Shown: positions 1-6,527 of the stretch, in pieces | Numbering within the stretch: position 1 is the stretch's first letter | Layout of the letters: every line of letters starts with the position of its first letter | Source of the DNA: Akkermansiaceae bacterium UBA1518 | GTDB lineage: Bacteria; Verrucomicrobiota; Verrucomicrobiia; Verrucomicrobiales; Akkermansiaceae | Reading direction: 5' to 3' | DNA length: 11,659 bases | Assembly: GCA_002323895.1 (NCBI GenBank) | Contig: DCQM01000006.1 | Location: 614-12,272, forward strand | The notes under the pieces: generated by a model | What the model saw: only the letters and a program-made list of their open reading frames with translations | The model's database searches: none | What the model was told of the DNA's origin: nothing | Made by a program: the position numbers and the translations under genes

Positions 1-501
1 CTCGAGCTTTGGCGTTCGGGTGGCCGTAAGATAGATGATCATGCCAAGAGTTTGCTGATGGAATTCTTGGCAGAATTTCAAAATGGGGATGGATTGCAGA
101 GCAGCATCGCCCTTGGCAAGATGTTCGAAGCGATGGAAACCGCGGAGCCTGCGCAAAACAAAACTGAGCCGGATGCCGACCTTGTGGCACAGATCAAGAA
201 ATACGTCATGGAAAACCTCGAGGATGATCTCGCTATGCCAGCTCTTTCAAGAGCGATGGGGGTTTCCGAAAGCTACCTGCGCGCAGTTTTTCGCGACGGG
301 GCCGGAGTGTCTCTGGGCAACTTCGTGCGGTCGGTCCGTCTCGTACGGGCTACTTATCTTCTAGAGCAAGGCGAGCTCGATCTCGGCGTGATTGCTGGGC
401 GCACCGGCTTCGGCTCCCTCACCAGTTTTACCCGTGCCTTCCGGCGCATGTATGAAATGACTCCGAGTTCTTACCGCAAACGTTCGCGGGTTGAGGCTTG
501 A
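1..501 (+). CDS. AraC-family transcriptional regulator, 5' end outside window
   Basis: The frame is open from base 1 with coding-like residues (LELWRSGGRKIDDHAKSLL) before the first internal ATG at 52, so the gene very probably begins upstream; 166 residues are visible. The C-terminal ~105 residues form an AraC/XylS DNA-binding domain with two helix-turn-helix motifs: the first around MPALSRAMGVSESYLRAVF, the second around LGVIAGRTGFGSLTSFTRAF, followed by the family-typical MTPSSYRK ending. The N-terminal ligand domain is mostly missing, so the effector cannot be named. The gene ends 30 bases before the MFS carrier gene on the same strand, so it may regulate or be co-transcribed with that cluster; this is inference from position. 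The family call is secure, the regulatory target is not. Confidence 0.9.
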   Translation, partial: LELWRSGGRKIDDHAKSLLMEFLAEFQNGDGLQSSIALGKMFEAMETAEPAQNKTEPDADLVAQIKKYVMENLEDDLAMPALSRAMGVSESYLRAVFRDGAGVSLGNFVRSVRLVRATYLLEQGELDLGVIAGRTGFGSLTSFTRAFRRMYEMTPSSYRKRSRVEA

Positions 502-521
502 AAATAAAATTCACTTATACT
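491..521 (+). promoter_or_regulatory. possible promoter before the MFS carrier gene
   Basis: TTGAGG (491-496) and TATACT (516-521) could be a -35/-10 pair with a long 19-base spacer. The -10 ends only ten bases before the ATG at 532, so a transcript from here would be leaderless or nearly so. The -35 lies inside the end of the AraC gene. The match is weak to moderate and unsupported by other evidence. Confidence 0.3.
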
Positions 522-531
522 AAACACAACG

Positions 532-1863
532 ATGACTCCTTCCAATTCTAGCACGACGGCCAAGTTGTCGATTATGATGTTTCTCCAATTCTTTGTTTGG
601 GGAGCCTGGTTCGTGACCTTGTTCCTCGTTCTTGGAGGAAATGGATTGGGAGGTGTAATTGCAGATGCTTATTCGACTGCTCCGATCGCGGCGATTATAG
701 CGCCACTTTTTTTGGGGCTGATTGCGGATCGTTTTTTCTCGTCGGAGAAAGTAATGGGCGTCTTGATGCTCGTTGGTGGAGTTTTGATGCTGTTGGTTCC
801 CGGTGCGGTTGGGAATGGAAATGGCAGCTTGGTTTTTTGGCTCTTCATGGGCCACATGCTCTGCTACATGCCTACTTTAGGATTAGGTAATACGATCGCG
901 TTTACTCACCTTCCACGAGATGTTTTTCCAAAGGTGCGCGTTTGGGGCACGGTCGGTTGGATTGTTGCGGGCTTGGTCACTGGATATTTAGGTTGGTCTG
1001 CAAGTACGAATCTTTTCTGGATGGCGGGCATTACCTCGGTTGCCCTAGGTGCTTTCTGTTTCTGTCTTCCGAATACGCCCCCTCCCTCTGCTGGTCAGCC
1101 GGTTAATGTGAGGGCGTTGTTTATGGTTGATGCGTTTAAGATGTTCGCTATTCCAGCTTTCGCGGTCTTTATGATTTGCTCTACCTTGATTTGTATTCCT
1201 CTTGCTTACTATTATTCGAATGCTTCTCCATTCCTTGCGAATATGGGATTTGAGCAACCCGCTTCGGCAATGTCTATTGGCCAGATGTCGGAGATTTTCT
1301 TTATGCTATTGATTCCATTCTTTTTCCGAAAATTGGGAGTAAAATGGATGATTATGATTGGCATGATGGCTTGGGTTCTGCGCTACATCTTGTTCGCTCT
1401 CGGCGCTCCTGATCAGGTCGCTTGGATGCTCTTCGCTGGTATCGCTCTCCACGGAATTTGTTACGACTTTTTCTTCGTTACCGGCTTCATGTATGCGGAC
1501 CGGATTGCTCCCAAGAATATCAAGGGTCAGGTGCAAAGTATGTTGGTCTTCTTCACCCAAGGGGTGGGGATGTTCATCGGCTTTAAAGTTGCCGCCGCGA
1601 AGTTGGCACCAGTGAAGCCAACTTCGGATTCTCTTGGCTCTGCTATCGCGGCGGGTCGACCTGAAGAGAAGATTGGTTTTTTTGAGCAATTTGGGCAGAT
1701 GTTCTCGGTTACGATGCCGAGTGGGGTTGATTCCGAGCTTCTCTCATCTACTAGTAACCTTTGGAAGGATTACTGGATGCTTCCCGCTTATATGGCTGTG
1801 GCGATCGCGGTAATTTTCTTTGTGGGTTTCTGGGATAAATCCAAGGACGACTCCGAAGAATGA
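532..1863 (+). CDS. MFS carrier of the nucleoside:H+ symporter (NHS) type
   Basis: A 443-residue inner-membrane protein with about twelve hydrophobic segments and MFS architecture. The N-terminus (LSIMMFLQFFVWGAWFVTL) and the GLIADRFFSSEKVMG loop resemble the Nuc_H_symport/NupG-like family, which imports nucleosides by proton symport. In Planctomycetes, Verrucomicrobia and Bacteroidetes, relatives often sit beside sugar-oxidising genes, so the real substrate here may be a sugar or sugar derivative (inference). The ATG at 532 fits the start of TM1 after a short polar tail; no Shine-Dalgarno sequence precedes it. The stop overlaps the next ATG in an ATGA junction (1860-1863), implying translational coupling with the downstream small membrane protein. 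The family call is good; the substrate is unknown. Confidence 0.88.
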   Translation: MTPSNSSTTAKLSIMMFLQFFVWGAWFVTLFLVLGGNGLGGVIADAYSTAPIAAIIAPLFLGLIADRFFSSEKVMGVLMLVGGVLMLLVPGAVGNGNGSLVFWLFMGHMLCYMPTLGLGNTIAFTHLPRDVFPKVRVWGTVGWIVAGLVTGYLGWSASTNLFWMAGITSVALGAFCFCLPNTPPPSAGQPVNVRALFMVDAFKMFAIPAFAVFMICSTLICIPLAYYYSNASPFLANMGFEQPASAMSIGQMSEIFFMLLIPFFFRKLGVKWMIMIGMMAWVLRYILFALGAPDQVAWMLFAGIALHGICYDFFFVTGFMYADRIAPKNIKGQVQSMLVFFTQGVGMFIGFKVAAAKLAPVKPTSDSLGSAIAAGRPEEKIGFFEQFGQMFSVTMPSGVDSELLSSTSNLWKDYWMLPAYMAVAIAVIFFVGFWDKSKDDSEE

Positions 1864-2051
1864 TTCTGGCCCTCCACGTCGGCGACTTTGCGGCTGTCGC
1901 AATCGTCGTCATTATCATCGGGTGTTCGATTGGCGGAATGGTGAAGTTTTTCAAAGCAATCAAAGTTTTAAAAAAGGGGCCTCCCAAGGGTGATCCCGAG
2001 ATTGCAGCGGAGCAGGAACAAGAATTTCAAAATCATGAGCAAGACGATTAA
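1860..2051 (+). CDS. small single-helix membrane protein, unknown function
   Basis: This 63-residue ORF starts in the ATGA overlap with the carrier gene and ends 17 bases inside the following oxidoreductase gene, a tight arrangement that supports real translation. Residues about 9-30 (centred on AAVAIVVIIIGCSIGGMV) form one hydrophobic helix. A basic stretch (KFFKAIKVLKKGPPKG) and an acidic, glutamine-rich tail (AAEQEQEFQNHEQDD) follow, consistent with N-out/C-in topology by the positive-inside rule. I do not recognise a family. Its position suggests an accessory subunit or stabiliser of the carrier, or simply a lineage-specific small protein. Confidence that it is a gene comes from coupling and composition, not homology. 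Confidence 0.65.
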   Translation: MILALHVGDFAAVAIVVIIIGCSIGGMVKFFKAIKVLKKGPPKGDPEIAAEQEQEFQNHEQDD

Positions 2052-3111
2052 AGTATTATGTGTTGGTGCGGGTCATATGGGGACTTCCCATGCCCGGGCA
2101 TACCATGCGATCGATGGGTTTGAGATTTGCGGGATTGTCACCCGTTCGGAGGGCAGCCGTAGGGCGCTCAATGAAGATCTCGAAGCAAGCTATCCTGAGT
2201 TTGGTGATTATTATGAAGCCCTTGAGGCTACCAAACCGGATGCAGTCTCCATCTCAACCTACCCGGATACCCACGCTGATTTTGCTAACGCAGCGATGGA
2301 AGCTGGGGCTGATGTTTTTATCGAAAAGCCTCTTGCTGAAACGGTCGCGGAAGCCGAAGAGATCGTTGCCAAGGCCCGCGAGACTGGACGTAAGTTGGTA
2401 ATCGGCTATATCCTCCGGCACCACCCGAGTTGGATCAAATTCATCGAGGTTTCTCACAGTCTTGGTAAGCCGCTTGTGATGCGGATGAACCTAAATCAGC
2501 AGTCGAGTGGCGCCAATTGGGAGACTCATAAAAACTTGATGTCTTCCATTTCTCCTATCGTGGATTGTGGAGTTCACTACGTCGATGTGATGTGCCAAAT
2601 GACTCGAAGCAAGCCGGTCCGCGTCAGTGGGATTGGAGCCCGCCTGACTGATGAACTTCCAGAAGGAATGGTGAACTATGGCCAACTTCAAGTGACCTTT
2701 GAAGATGGAAGCGTTGGTTGGTATGAAGCTGGCTGGGGTCCCATGATGAGCGAAACCGCCTTTTTCGTTAAGGACGTCGTTGGCCCGAAAGGCTGTGTTA
2801 CGATCTCCGCCAAAGATGCGAGTGGGGAGGGGGCTTCAGCGGATGTCGATTCCCACAGCAAGACCGAAGCGTTGAGACTCCATTACAGCGAACTTAATGA
2901 CGAAGGTCAGTTTGTGAAAGAAGACGATTGGATTACCACCGATGATGAGCCGGATCACGACGGATTGTGCTATCGCGAGCAGGAATACTTCCTCAAAGCG
3001 ATTTTAGAAGATACCGATCTTGGGGACCACATGGACGATGCTATCAGCTCTATGCGTATTGTTGCAGCGGCCGATGAAAGCTTTCGCACTGGTAAAACCG
3101 TAGAACTCTAA
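2035..3111 (+). CDS. Gfo/Idh/MocA-family NAD(P)-dependent oxidoreductase, cytoplasmic
   Basis: A 358-residue dehydrogenase. I place the start at ATG 2035 because the Rossmann strand begins at once (SKTIKVLCVGAGHMG, GxGxxG at residues 11-16). An upstream in-frame ATG at 1990 would add 15 unlikely residues that overlap the small ORF. Family landmarks are the EKP motif (97-99), the GYILRHHP segment (124-131) and the D177-x3-H181 pair in VDCGVHYVD, which matches the catalytic Asp/His of the C-terminal half. Such enzymes oxidise or reduce sugars and inositols, often at C3. It is the fourth gene of a tight + strand run and is followed 20 bases later by a secreted DUF1080 protein; that pairing fits 3-keto-sugar metabolism. 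No signal peptide is present. The substrate cannot be read from sequence. Confidence 0.9.
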   Translation: MSKTIKVLCVGAGHMGTSHARAYHAIDGFEICGIVTRSEGSRRALNEDLEASYPEFGDYYEALEATKPDAVSISTYPDTHADFANAAMEAGADVFIEKPLAETVAEAEEIVAKARETGRKLVIGYILRHHPSWIKFIEVSHSLGKPLVMRMNLNQQSSGANWETHKNLMSSISPIVDCGVHYVDVMCQMTRSKPVRVSGIGARLTDELPEGMVNYGQLQVTFEDGSVGWYEAGWGPMMSETAFFVKDVVGPKGCVTISAKDASGEGASADVDSHSKTEALRLHYSELNDEGQFVKEDDWITTDDEPDHDGLCYREQEYFLKAILEDTDLGDHMDDAISSMRIVAAADESFRTGKTVEL

Positions 3112-3131
3112 ACCCCAAAACCTAAAAAATT

Positions 3132-3764
3132 ATGAAAGCAATGCTACTGGCAATCGCCACCATCAGCTCCGCCTGCGCGGGGGAATTCGTTGATCTTTTT
3201 AACGGCAAGGATTTTGCCAATTGGGGTGCTGCCGGCAAGGCTGAGCAAGCTGGTTACGAGGTCAAAGATGGCACCATCACTTCGACTCGAAAGTGCCGCG
3301 TTCTGAAGACCGAAAAGCAGTATTCCAACTATGTCTTACACTTTGAGTTTAAGCTTACTCCAGGAGCAAACAACGGACTTGGGATTCATTACCCAGGTCA
3401 AGGCGATGCTGCTTACACTGGTATGGAGATCCAGATCCTCGACAACACCCACCCTAAGTATGCTAATCTTAAGGACTTCCAATTCCACGGTGGGCTTTAT
3501 ACCTTAGTCGCTGCCAAGAAAGGTCATCTCAAGCCGGTTGGTGAGTGGAATAAAGAGGTAGTGACCATCGATGGTGCTAACGTAAAAGTGGAGCTAAATG
3601 GCACGGTTATAATGGAGGCCAACCTCGATGATATCAATAAGACCAAGCCGAAGCATCAAGGAGCGAAGCGCCGTGAAGGCCATATCGCTTTTTGTGGTCA
3701 CGGAGACATCGTGAGCTTCAAGAATATCAAGATTAAAGAGCTTGCTGCCAAAAAGGCGAAGTAG
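3132..3764 (+). CDS. secreted DUF1080 (3-keto-disaccharide hydrolase-type) protein
   Basis: A 210-residue protein with a short signal peptide and a probable AxA cleavage site after ACA (residue 16). The mature part is a single DUF1080 concanavalin-like beta-sandwich. Its landmarks are LFNGKDFANW (22-31), NNGLGIHYPG (80-89), GMEIQILDN (97-105), HGGLYTL (119-125) and the closing strand GDIVSFKNIKIKE. Characterised members cleave 3-keto-glycosides; many members in this phylum are unassigned. It follows the Gfo/Idh/MocA gene by 20 bases and is the last gene before a strong terminator, so it is probably in that operon. The start context is A-rich (CCTAAAAAATTATG) without a Shine-Dalgarno. Activity on a particular keto-sugar is inference. 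Confidence 0.88.
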   Translation: MKAMLLAIATISSACAGEFVDLFNGKDFANWGAAGKAEQAGYEVKDGTITSTRKCRVLKTEKQYSNYVLHFEFKLTPGANNGLGIHYPGQGDAAYTGMEIQILDNTHPKYANLKDFQFHGGLYTLVAAKKGHLKPVGEWNKEVVTIDGANVKVELNGTVIMEANLDDINKTKPKHQGAKRREGHIAFCGHGDIVSFKNIKIKELAAKKAK

Positions 3765-3785
3765 CTTTCATCTAGCTAATTTCAG

Positions 3786-3817
3786 ATCCATCGTCACGAG
3801 TTGACGGTGGATTTTTT
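3786..3817 (+). terminator. rho-independent terminator of the left operon
   Basis: Arms ATCCATCGTCA (3786-3796) and TGACGGTGGAT (3802-3812) form an 11-bp stem with a single wobble pair and a five-base loop, followed by a run of six T (3812-3817). The T run lies on the + strand side only, so it ends the DUF1080 transcript and does not serve the convergent arsJ transcript. Confidence 0.88.
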
Positions 3818-3830
3818 GTTTTCCTTGAAC

Positions 3831-5060
3831 TTAGGAAACTGTGTTCACACGGTCTCGATTCCGTGGCAGCGCAACGACGGTGGAAGCGGCAATAAGAACG
3901 CAAATTGAGCTGGTCCACATGCACCCTGAAAGTCCGTGCCACTGATAGATGAGGCCTGAAAGCAAGGTGCCAAAAAGTCGGCCCCCAGCGTTTGCCATAT
4001 AGTAAAAGCCAACGTTTAGGGCCGCTTTGTCCGAATCTGAGTAGGCTAGGATGAGGTAGGAATGAAGGGCCGAATTCATAGCGAAGATGATTCCGAAAAG
4101 AATGAGTCCTCCGAGGATAGTCTTTGTGAGATTCCATTCGAATTGCACCCCCACCGCGATAGCAACGGTGACCACGGTGAGGGCAATTCCCCAAGCAAGA
4201 GTAGTTGCGGCCGTGCGGCCAACATCGCCCTTTTTCTTGGCAATGGCGGGAGCGGAGGCTTGCACGATACCGTATCCGATAATCCAGATCGCCATGAAGG
4301 AACCGATGGCGGTGAAATCCCAACCGAGCTGGGCGCTGAGGAAAACGGGGAGGGCCACCACGAACCAAATGTCGCGGGAGGCAAAGAGGAAGAATCGCGC
4401 AAAGGACAGGATGTTAATTTCGCGTGATTTTGAGAAGAGTTCCTTGAATTTCGCCTTCTGTTTCGATCGGCCCAAGTCTCCTTGAAGTCCTAAGATTGAG
4501 GTGAGTAAAACGAGGCCTAGCGCGAATGCCATGACCCAGAGACTCCACTGAAATCCGAGGCTCGCGAGCAGGACTCCCCCAAGAAGAAATCCTACTCCTT
4601 TGAGGGCGTTTTTCGATCCGGTTAAAATGGCAACCCAGCGGAAGAGACCGGATTGAGTTGCGGAATCTTTTTTGGGAAGGAGCACACGGACTGCGCTCTT
4701 TGAGCTCATTTTTGTAAGATCTTTAGCCACACCGGAAAGGGCCTGGGTCCCCATGATGTAGCCTACCGCAGGCCAAAGCCCCCAGTCGGGGTTGATTAAG
4801 GAGAGTAATACCAGTGAGATGATTTGGAGAGAGAGCCCGGAGGTAAGCGTGATTTTGAGCCCCTTGGTCGAAGCTAACCAACCTCCGAAAAGGTTGGTTA
4901 GAATTCCGCAGAATTCATAAAGGAGGAAGAGAAAAGCGAGTTGGATCGGGTTAAGCCCCCTTTCATGAAAGTTTAAGAGAACAAGCATTCTCAAAGCGCC
5001 ATCGGTGAGGGTGAATCCCCAGTAGGCGGCAGTGACAAGCACGTAATTCTTGACGTTCAT
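3831..5060 (-). CDS. arsJ: ArsJ, organoarsenical (1-arseno-3-phosphoglycerate) efflux MFS transporter
   Basis: A 409-residue inner-membrane MFS protein. The opening NYVLVTAAYWGFTLTDGALR matches the characteristic ArsJ N-terminus. Further landmarks are AKDLTKMSSKSAVR (112-125) and RWVAILTGSKNALKG (141-155). Known ArsJ exports 1-arseno-3-phosphoglycerate made by a partner GAPDH; the ester then hydrolyses outside, so the pair acts as an arsenate efflux route. Here the partner GAPDH gene lies directly upstream with only three bases between its stop and this ATG, and arsR heads the operon. No terminator is evident after the stop; the nearby hairpin has its T run on the other strand. The assignment rests on both sequence and the diagnostic gene pair. 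Confidence 0.93.
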   Translation of the reverse strand: MNVKNYVLVTAAYWGFTLTDGALRMLVLLNFHERGLNPIQLAFLFLLYEFCGILTNLFGGWLASTKGLKITLTSGLSLQIISLVLLSLINPDWGLWPAVGYIMGTQALSGVAKDLTKMSSKSAVRVLLPKKDSATQSGLFRWVAILTGSKNALKGVGFLLGGVLLASLGFQWSLWVMAFALGLVLLTSILGLQGDLGRSKQKAKFKELFSKSREINILSFARFFLFASRDIWFVVALPVFLSAQLGWDFTAIGSFMAIWIIGYGIVQASAPAIAKKKGDVGRTAATTLAWGIALTVVTVAIAVGVQFEWNLTKTILGGLILFGIIFAMNSALHSYLILAYSDSDKAALNVGFYYMANAGGRLFGTLLSGLIYQWHGLSGCMWTSSICVLIAASTVVALPRNRDRVNTVS

Positions 5061-5063
5061 CTC

Positions 5064-6071
5064 TTAAAGGGATGAGGCCACGATCTTTGTGAGGTCCATC
5101 ATCCGATTGGAGTAGCCCCACTCATTATCATACCAGACCAGCAATTTAATCTGCGTTCCGTTCACCATCATAGTGGAAAGTGCATCGACGATTCCTGAAC
5201 GGGGATCGTTGACGTAGTCGGCCGAAACCAGAGGTCGTTCCTCGTAGCCGAGAATTCCTTTGAGTTCGCCTTCCGATGCTGTCTTGAGCGCTGCGTTGAC
5301 TTCTTCGACGGAGCTTTCTTTTTCCAATTCGAAGACACAGTCGGTTAGGGACGAGTTGAGCATAGGGACGCGAACAGCCACGCCGTTGAGGCGGCCCTTT
5401 AATTCGGGATAAACCATGGTAATAGCGGTAGCCGATCCAGTGGTTGTCGGGATAAGCGAGTTGATGGCAGAGCGAGCTCGTCTGAGATCTGGATGAGGAG
5501 CATCCACAATGATTTGAGTGTTGGTGAGATCGTGAAGGGTGGTAATCATACCGTGTTTAATTCCGAAGGTTTCGTTGATGACCTTGACTACTGGGCCGAT
5601 GCAATTAGTGGTGCAGGAAGCGGCGGTAATGAGGTGGTGTTCGGTGGGCCGATAGAGATGTTCATTACACCCAACTACAATATTGAGGGCGCCTTCCTTG
5701 ACTGGAGCTGCGACGATAACCTTTTTAATCCCCTGGTCAAAATAGGGTTGGAGAAGAGCCGGGGTTCTGAATTTTCCAGAGCATTCGAGAACGATCTCTA
5801 CTCCTTTTTTAGCCCAATCAACGGCGCCTGGGGTGTCCTTTGATGAATAGCTGATGGTCTGTCCATCAATTGTGATCGATTGTTCATCTGTGGTGATTTC
5901 GTGATCCCAGCGACCGTGCACGGTATCGAACTCAAGAAGGTGTGCAGCAGCTTGCGCGCTGGCATGAGGTTCATTGATATGGACAAATTCGAGCTCTTTC
6001 GAATCGAAGGCTGCGCGGAGATCGAGTCGGCCGATCCGGCCAAATCCGTTAATTCCAATTTTTGTAGGCAT
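5064..6071 (-). CDS. gap: ArsJ-associated glyceraldehyde-3-phosphate dehydrogenase
   Basis: A 335-residue GAPDH. The NAD-binding motif GINGFGRIGR is at residues 6-15, the active-site cysteine is C153 in ASCTTNC, and the catalytic histidine is H180 in TLHD. The closing signature WYDNEWGYSNRM is intact. The HLLEFDTVHGRW segment and a TLHDLTNTQ loop in place of the usual TVHAYTATQ fit the ArsJ-linked branch. In the described pathway it uses arsenate in place of phosphate to make 1-arseno-3-phosphoglycerate from glyceraldehyde 3-phosphate. It follows arsR by 19 bases and precedes arsJ by three. Its start context is A-rich (AAAAAAATTATG) with no Shine-Dalgarno. A housekeeping glycolytic role is possible but less likely given the context. 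Confidence 0.92.
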   Translation of the reverse strand: MPTKIGINGFGRIGRLDLRAAFDSKELEFVHINEPHASAQAAAHLLEFDTVHGRWDHEITTDEQSITIDGQTISYSSKDTPGAVDWAKKGVEIVLECSGKFRTPALLQPYFDQGIKKVIVAAPVKEGALNIVVGCNEHLYRPTEHHLITAASCTTNCIGPVVKVINETFGIKHGMITTLHDLTNTQIIVDAPHPDLRRARSAINSLIPTTTGSATAITMVYPELKGRLNGVAVRVPMLNSSLTDCVFELEKESSVEEVNAALKTASEGELKGILGYEERPLVSADYVNDPRSGIVDALSTMMVNGTQIKLLVWYDNEWGYSNRMMDLTKIVASSL

Positions 6072-6090
6072 AATTTTTTTGTGATGCTTG

Positions 6091-6414
6091 TTAAGAAATA
6101 CTGGTTTTTGTTGGGCAGCAAAGTTCGGGCCGTCCCTGACAGCAGTCTTCGGTGAGGAACGCCATGAGCTGAGACATCCTCTTGCTTTGGAGCCGATACT
6201 TGATGGAGCGTCCGGTCTTCTCCGAATCGATCAGCCCCGCAGTGCTCAATTCCTTGAGGTGGAAAGACAAGGTGGGTTTGGGAATGCCTAAGGCCCGTGA
6301 AAGATCTCCGGCGCAAAGTCCATCTGGACTGTTCTTAGCGAGAAGACGAAACATTTCTAACCGGGATTCTTGCGCAAGTGCGGTCAAAGTAATGATGGCC
6401 TCCCTTAGTTTCAT
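6091..6414 (-). CDS. arsR: ArsR/SmtB-family arsenic-responsive repressor
   Basis: A 107-residue winged-helix repressor heading the arsenate operon. I choose ATG 6414 (MKLREAIITLTALAQESRLE), which matches the usual ArsR start. An in-frame ATG at 6474 would add 20 residues and would lie upstream of the promoter. The recognition helix region is LGIPKPTLSFHLKELSTAGL (42-61), followed by the wing (SEKTGRSIKYRL). Cysteines are C34 near the DNA-binding helices and two vicinal pairs at the C-terminus, C91-C92 and C99-C100. The E. coli-type CxCxxC in helix 3 is absent. The C-terminal pairs recall ArsR of Acidithiobacillus ferrooxidans, where C-terminal cysteines bind As(III). It probably autoregulates the operon. 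Confidence 0.9.
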   Translation of the reverse strand: MKLREAIITLTALAQESRLEMFRLLAKNSPDGLCAGDLSRALGIPKPTLSFHLKELSTAGLIDSEKTGRSIKYRLQSKRMSQLMAFLTEDCCQGRPELCCPTKTSIS

Positions 6415-6449
6415 AATTCTAGAATAATCAAAATAAATAGAGAGGTCAA
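6413..6449 (-). promoter_or_regulatory. arsR promoter with overlapping palindromic operator candidate
   Basis: Read on the minus strand, TTGACC (6444-6449) and TATTCT (6421-6426) are 17 bases apart, a good sigma-70-like pair. The near-perfect palindrome ATAATTCTAGAATAAT (6413-6428, one mismatched pair) covers the -10 and reaches the arsR ATG, where a bound ArsR dimer would block transcription. The transcript would start at or next to the ATG, suggesting a leaderless arsR mRNA. Confidence 0.6.
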
Positions 6450-6491
6450 GTGACGCATTTTGTATCCTTAGCAACGAGCAGATACCATAGA

Positions 6492-6511
6492 GCTTGAGCG
6501 ATAGTTCAAGC
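6492..6511 (-). terminator. hairpin after the M32 peptidase gene, possible weak terminator
   Basis: Arms GCTTGAGC (6492-6499) and GTTCAAGC (6504-6511) form an 8-bp stem with one wobble pair and a four-base loop, 17 bases past the peptidase stop. No T run follows on the minus strand, so termination here would be inefficient or factor-dependent. Confidence 0.35.
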
Positions 6512-6527
6512 GGTCAGCTGGATCCTA

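Noticed and set aside
1990..2034. Upstream ATG at 1990 as start of the Gfo/Idh/MocA gene
   Set aside because: It adds 15 residues unlike the family before the Rossmann strand and deepens the overlap with the small ORF; 2035 fits directly.
3820..3838. TTTCCT/AGGAAA hairpin at the end of arsJ as its terminator
   Set aside because: On the minus strand it is followed by an A-rich, not T-rich, stretch.
6415..6474. ATG at 6474 as start of arsR
   Set aside because: The added 20 residues do not look like an ArsR N-terminus and the best promoter and operator lie inside this stretch.
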